A DNA stretch of 64,000 bases from Streptococcus infantis (lineage in GTDB: Bacteria > Bacillota > Bacilli > Lactobacillales > Streptococcaceae), in the NCBI RefSeq assembly GCF_021497965.1, contig NZ_CP046525.1, positions 248,001 through 312,000 of the forward strand, written 5' to 3'. Each line of letters begins with the position of its first letter. Positions within the stretch are counted from its first letter, which is position 1. The notes under the pieces were generated by a model. The model searched no databases, was not told where the DNA came from, and worked only from the letters and a program-made list of their open reading frames with translations. Below, piece after piece: positions 63,088 through 64,000 of the stretch. The position numbers and the translations under genes were made by a program.

Positions 63088-64000
63088 ATGAAAAACTGGA
63101 AAGAAAGAATCATACGCTTTGCCATTAAAAATCGTAAATCTCCAGCAGAAAACCGCAGATTAGTGGGAAAGAATTTGAGCCTTTTGGCCGTCTTTCTCTT
63201 TGCTGTTTTTTTGGTTAACTTTGCGGTGATTATTGGTACAGGCTCAAAATTTGGTGTAAACCTAGTTAAAGAAGCAAGTAAGGTCCATCAAACGACTCGG
63301 ACAGTTCCAGCAAAACGTGGAACAATTTATGATCGTAATGGAACACCGATTGCAGAAGATGCAACATCTTATAACGTCTATGCGATTATCGATAAAGAAT
63401 ACAAATCTGCAAATGGGAAAATTCTCTATGTAGAAGAATCTCAGTATAGCAAGGTTGCAGAAGTCTTTCATAAATATCTAGATATGGATGAGTCCTATGT
63501 TAAGGAACAACTTTCTCAACCAAATCTCAAACAAGTTTCCTTTGGTGTGAAGGGGAATGGTATTACCTATGCCAATATGATGTCCATTAAGAAGGACTTG
63601 GAGGCAGCTAAGGTCCAAGGGATAGATTTTACAACTAGCCCAAATCGAAGCTATCCAAATGGGAAATTTGCATCATCATTTATCGGTCTAGCACAGCTCC
63701 ATGAAAATGAAGATGGCTCAAAGAGCCTCATCGGAACGTCTGGTGTTGAAAGTTCCTTGAATAGCTTGTTAGCAGGTACAGATGGAATCATTACCTACGA
63801 AAAAGATCGCTTGGGTAATATTGTTCCAGGGACAGAACAGGTTACGCGACAAACAGTAAATGGAAAAGATGTCTACACGACCTTATCCAGTCCATTGCAG
63901 TCCTTTATGGAAAGTCAAATGGATGCCTTCCAAGGAAAACTAAAAGGCAAGTATATGACTGCGACCTTGGTTAGTGCCAAGACAGGAGAAATTCTGGCCA
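63088..64000 (+). CDS. pbp2x: Penicillin-binding protein 2x, 3' end outside window
   Basis: Class B transpeptidase for septal peptidoglycan synthesis and the main beta-lactam target in mitis-group streptococci. Only the first 304 codons are in the window: a basic cytoplasmic N-terminus, one membrane helix (about 30-50), the [17 protein letters not shown] start of the dimerisation domain (near residue 70), and [18 protein letters not shown] and [13 protein letters not shown] regions nearly identical to pneumococcal PBP2x. The catalytic STMK motif lies past the end, so resistance mosaics cannot be judged. It follows ftsL after 3 bp. Confidence 0.95.
   Translation, partial: MKNWKERIIRFAIKNRKSPAENRRLVGKNLSLLAVFLFAVFLVNFAVIIGTGSKFGVNLVKEASKVHQTTRTVPAKRGTIYDRNGTPIAEDATSYNVYAIIDKEYKSANGKILYVEESQYSKVAEVFHKYLDMDESYVKEQLSQPNLKQVSFGVKGNGITYANMMSIKKDLEAAKVQGIDFTTSPNRSYPNGKFASSFIGLAQLHENEDGSKSLIGTSGVESSLNSLLAGTDGIITYEKDRLGNIVPGTEQVTRQTVNGKDVYTTLSSPLQSFMESQMDAFQGKLKGKYMTATLVSAKTGEILA

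Overview
The window is chromosomal DNA of a low-GC Firmicute, almost certainly a Streptococcus of the mitis group (oralis/mitis/infantis type, relatives of S. pneumoniae). The evidence is the ami oligopeptide permease operon (amiACDEF), the competence nuclease pair epuA-endA, the folate cluster folP-folC-folE-folB/K in the pneumococcal sulABCD order, the rnjB-estA-uvrC block, ccpA-ansA, the rsmH-ftsL-pbp2x start of a cell-wall cluster, and extended -10 promoters (TGnTATAAT) in front of most transcription units. I saw no insertion sequence, prophage, CRISPR array or rRNA operon. There is one tRNA (Cys).

Layout. 1-5.5 kb: rsmA, rsgA, rpe, thiN, rmuC and the YhaM exonuclease form one tightly packed operon for ribosome maturation and RNA/DNA housekeeping. 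5.6-8.7 kb: purR, lysA, pflA. 8.8-12.7 kb: yidC2 and acyP on the minus strand, then a SpoU methyltransferase, a BI-1 membrane protein and asnA. 12.7-18.9 kb: rsmD, coaD, a PDZ-Lon protease, DUF1146, murA, epuA, endA and a CNNM/CBS protein. 18.9-25.7 kb: tRNA-Cys and the ami operon. 25.8-28.8 kb: a coupled pair of unrecognised small genes and a lone GH95 fucosidase. 29-36.7 kb: a long overlapping operon murI-rdgB-phosphodiesterase-cbpB-xerD-like-scpA-scpB-rluB-yidD, plus yneF, pepA and a putative immunity gene. 36.8-45 kb: a Na/Pi cotransporter, pgk and the folate operon, which ends in an unusual membrane protein with a candidate cysteine-hydrolase domain. 45-51.4 kb: DUF960, ccpA, ansA, a HAD-MazG fusion, the Asp23/DUF2273/AmaP envelope-stress operon and a universal stress protein. 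51.5-64 kb: a phosphoesterase, an Rrf2 regulator, recJ, a LysM-CHAP protein, RNase J2, an esterase, a membrane-anchored metalloprotease, uvrC, rsmH, ftsL and the 5' part of pbp2x.

The most notable points are regulatory. At least four genes (SpoU methyltransferase, rsmD, DUF1146, uvrC) have an extended -10 box ending 6-7 nt before the ATG and so should be leaderless; rsmH is close to this. One of these promoters is a perfect palindrome that should fire in both directions and lies on the start codon (10086-10113). The AmaP/Asp23 operon has a consensus promoter followed by a terminator-like hairpin and a roughly 300-nt leader with mutually exclusive helices. The coupled 66-aa/50-aa pair after the ami operon has its own promoter, ribosome binding site and terminator but no function I can recognise. 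None of these amounts to a demonstrated new defence or mobile system; most of the window is ordinary core genome.
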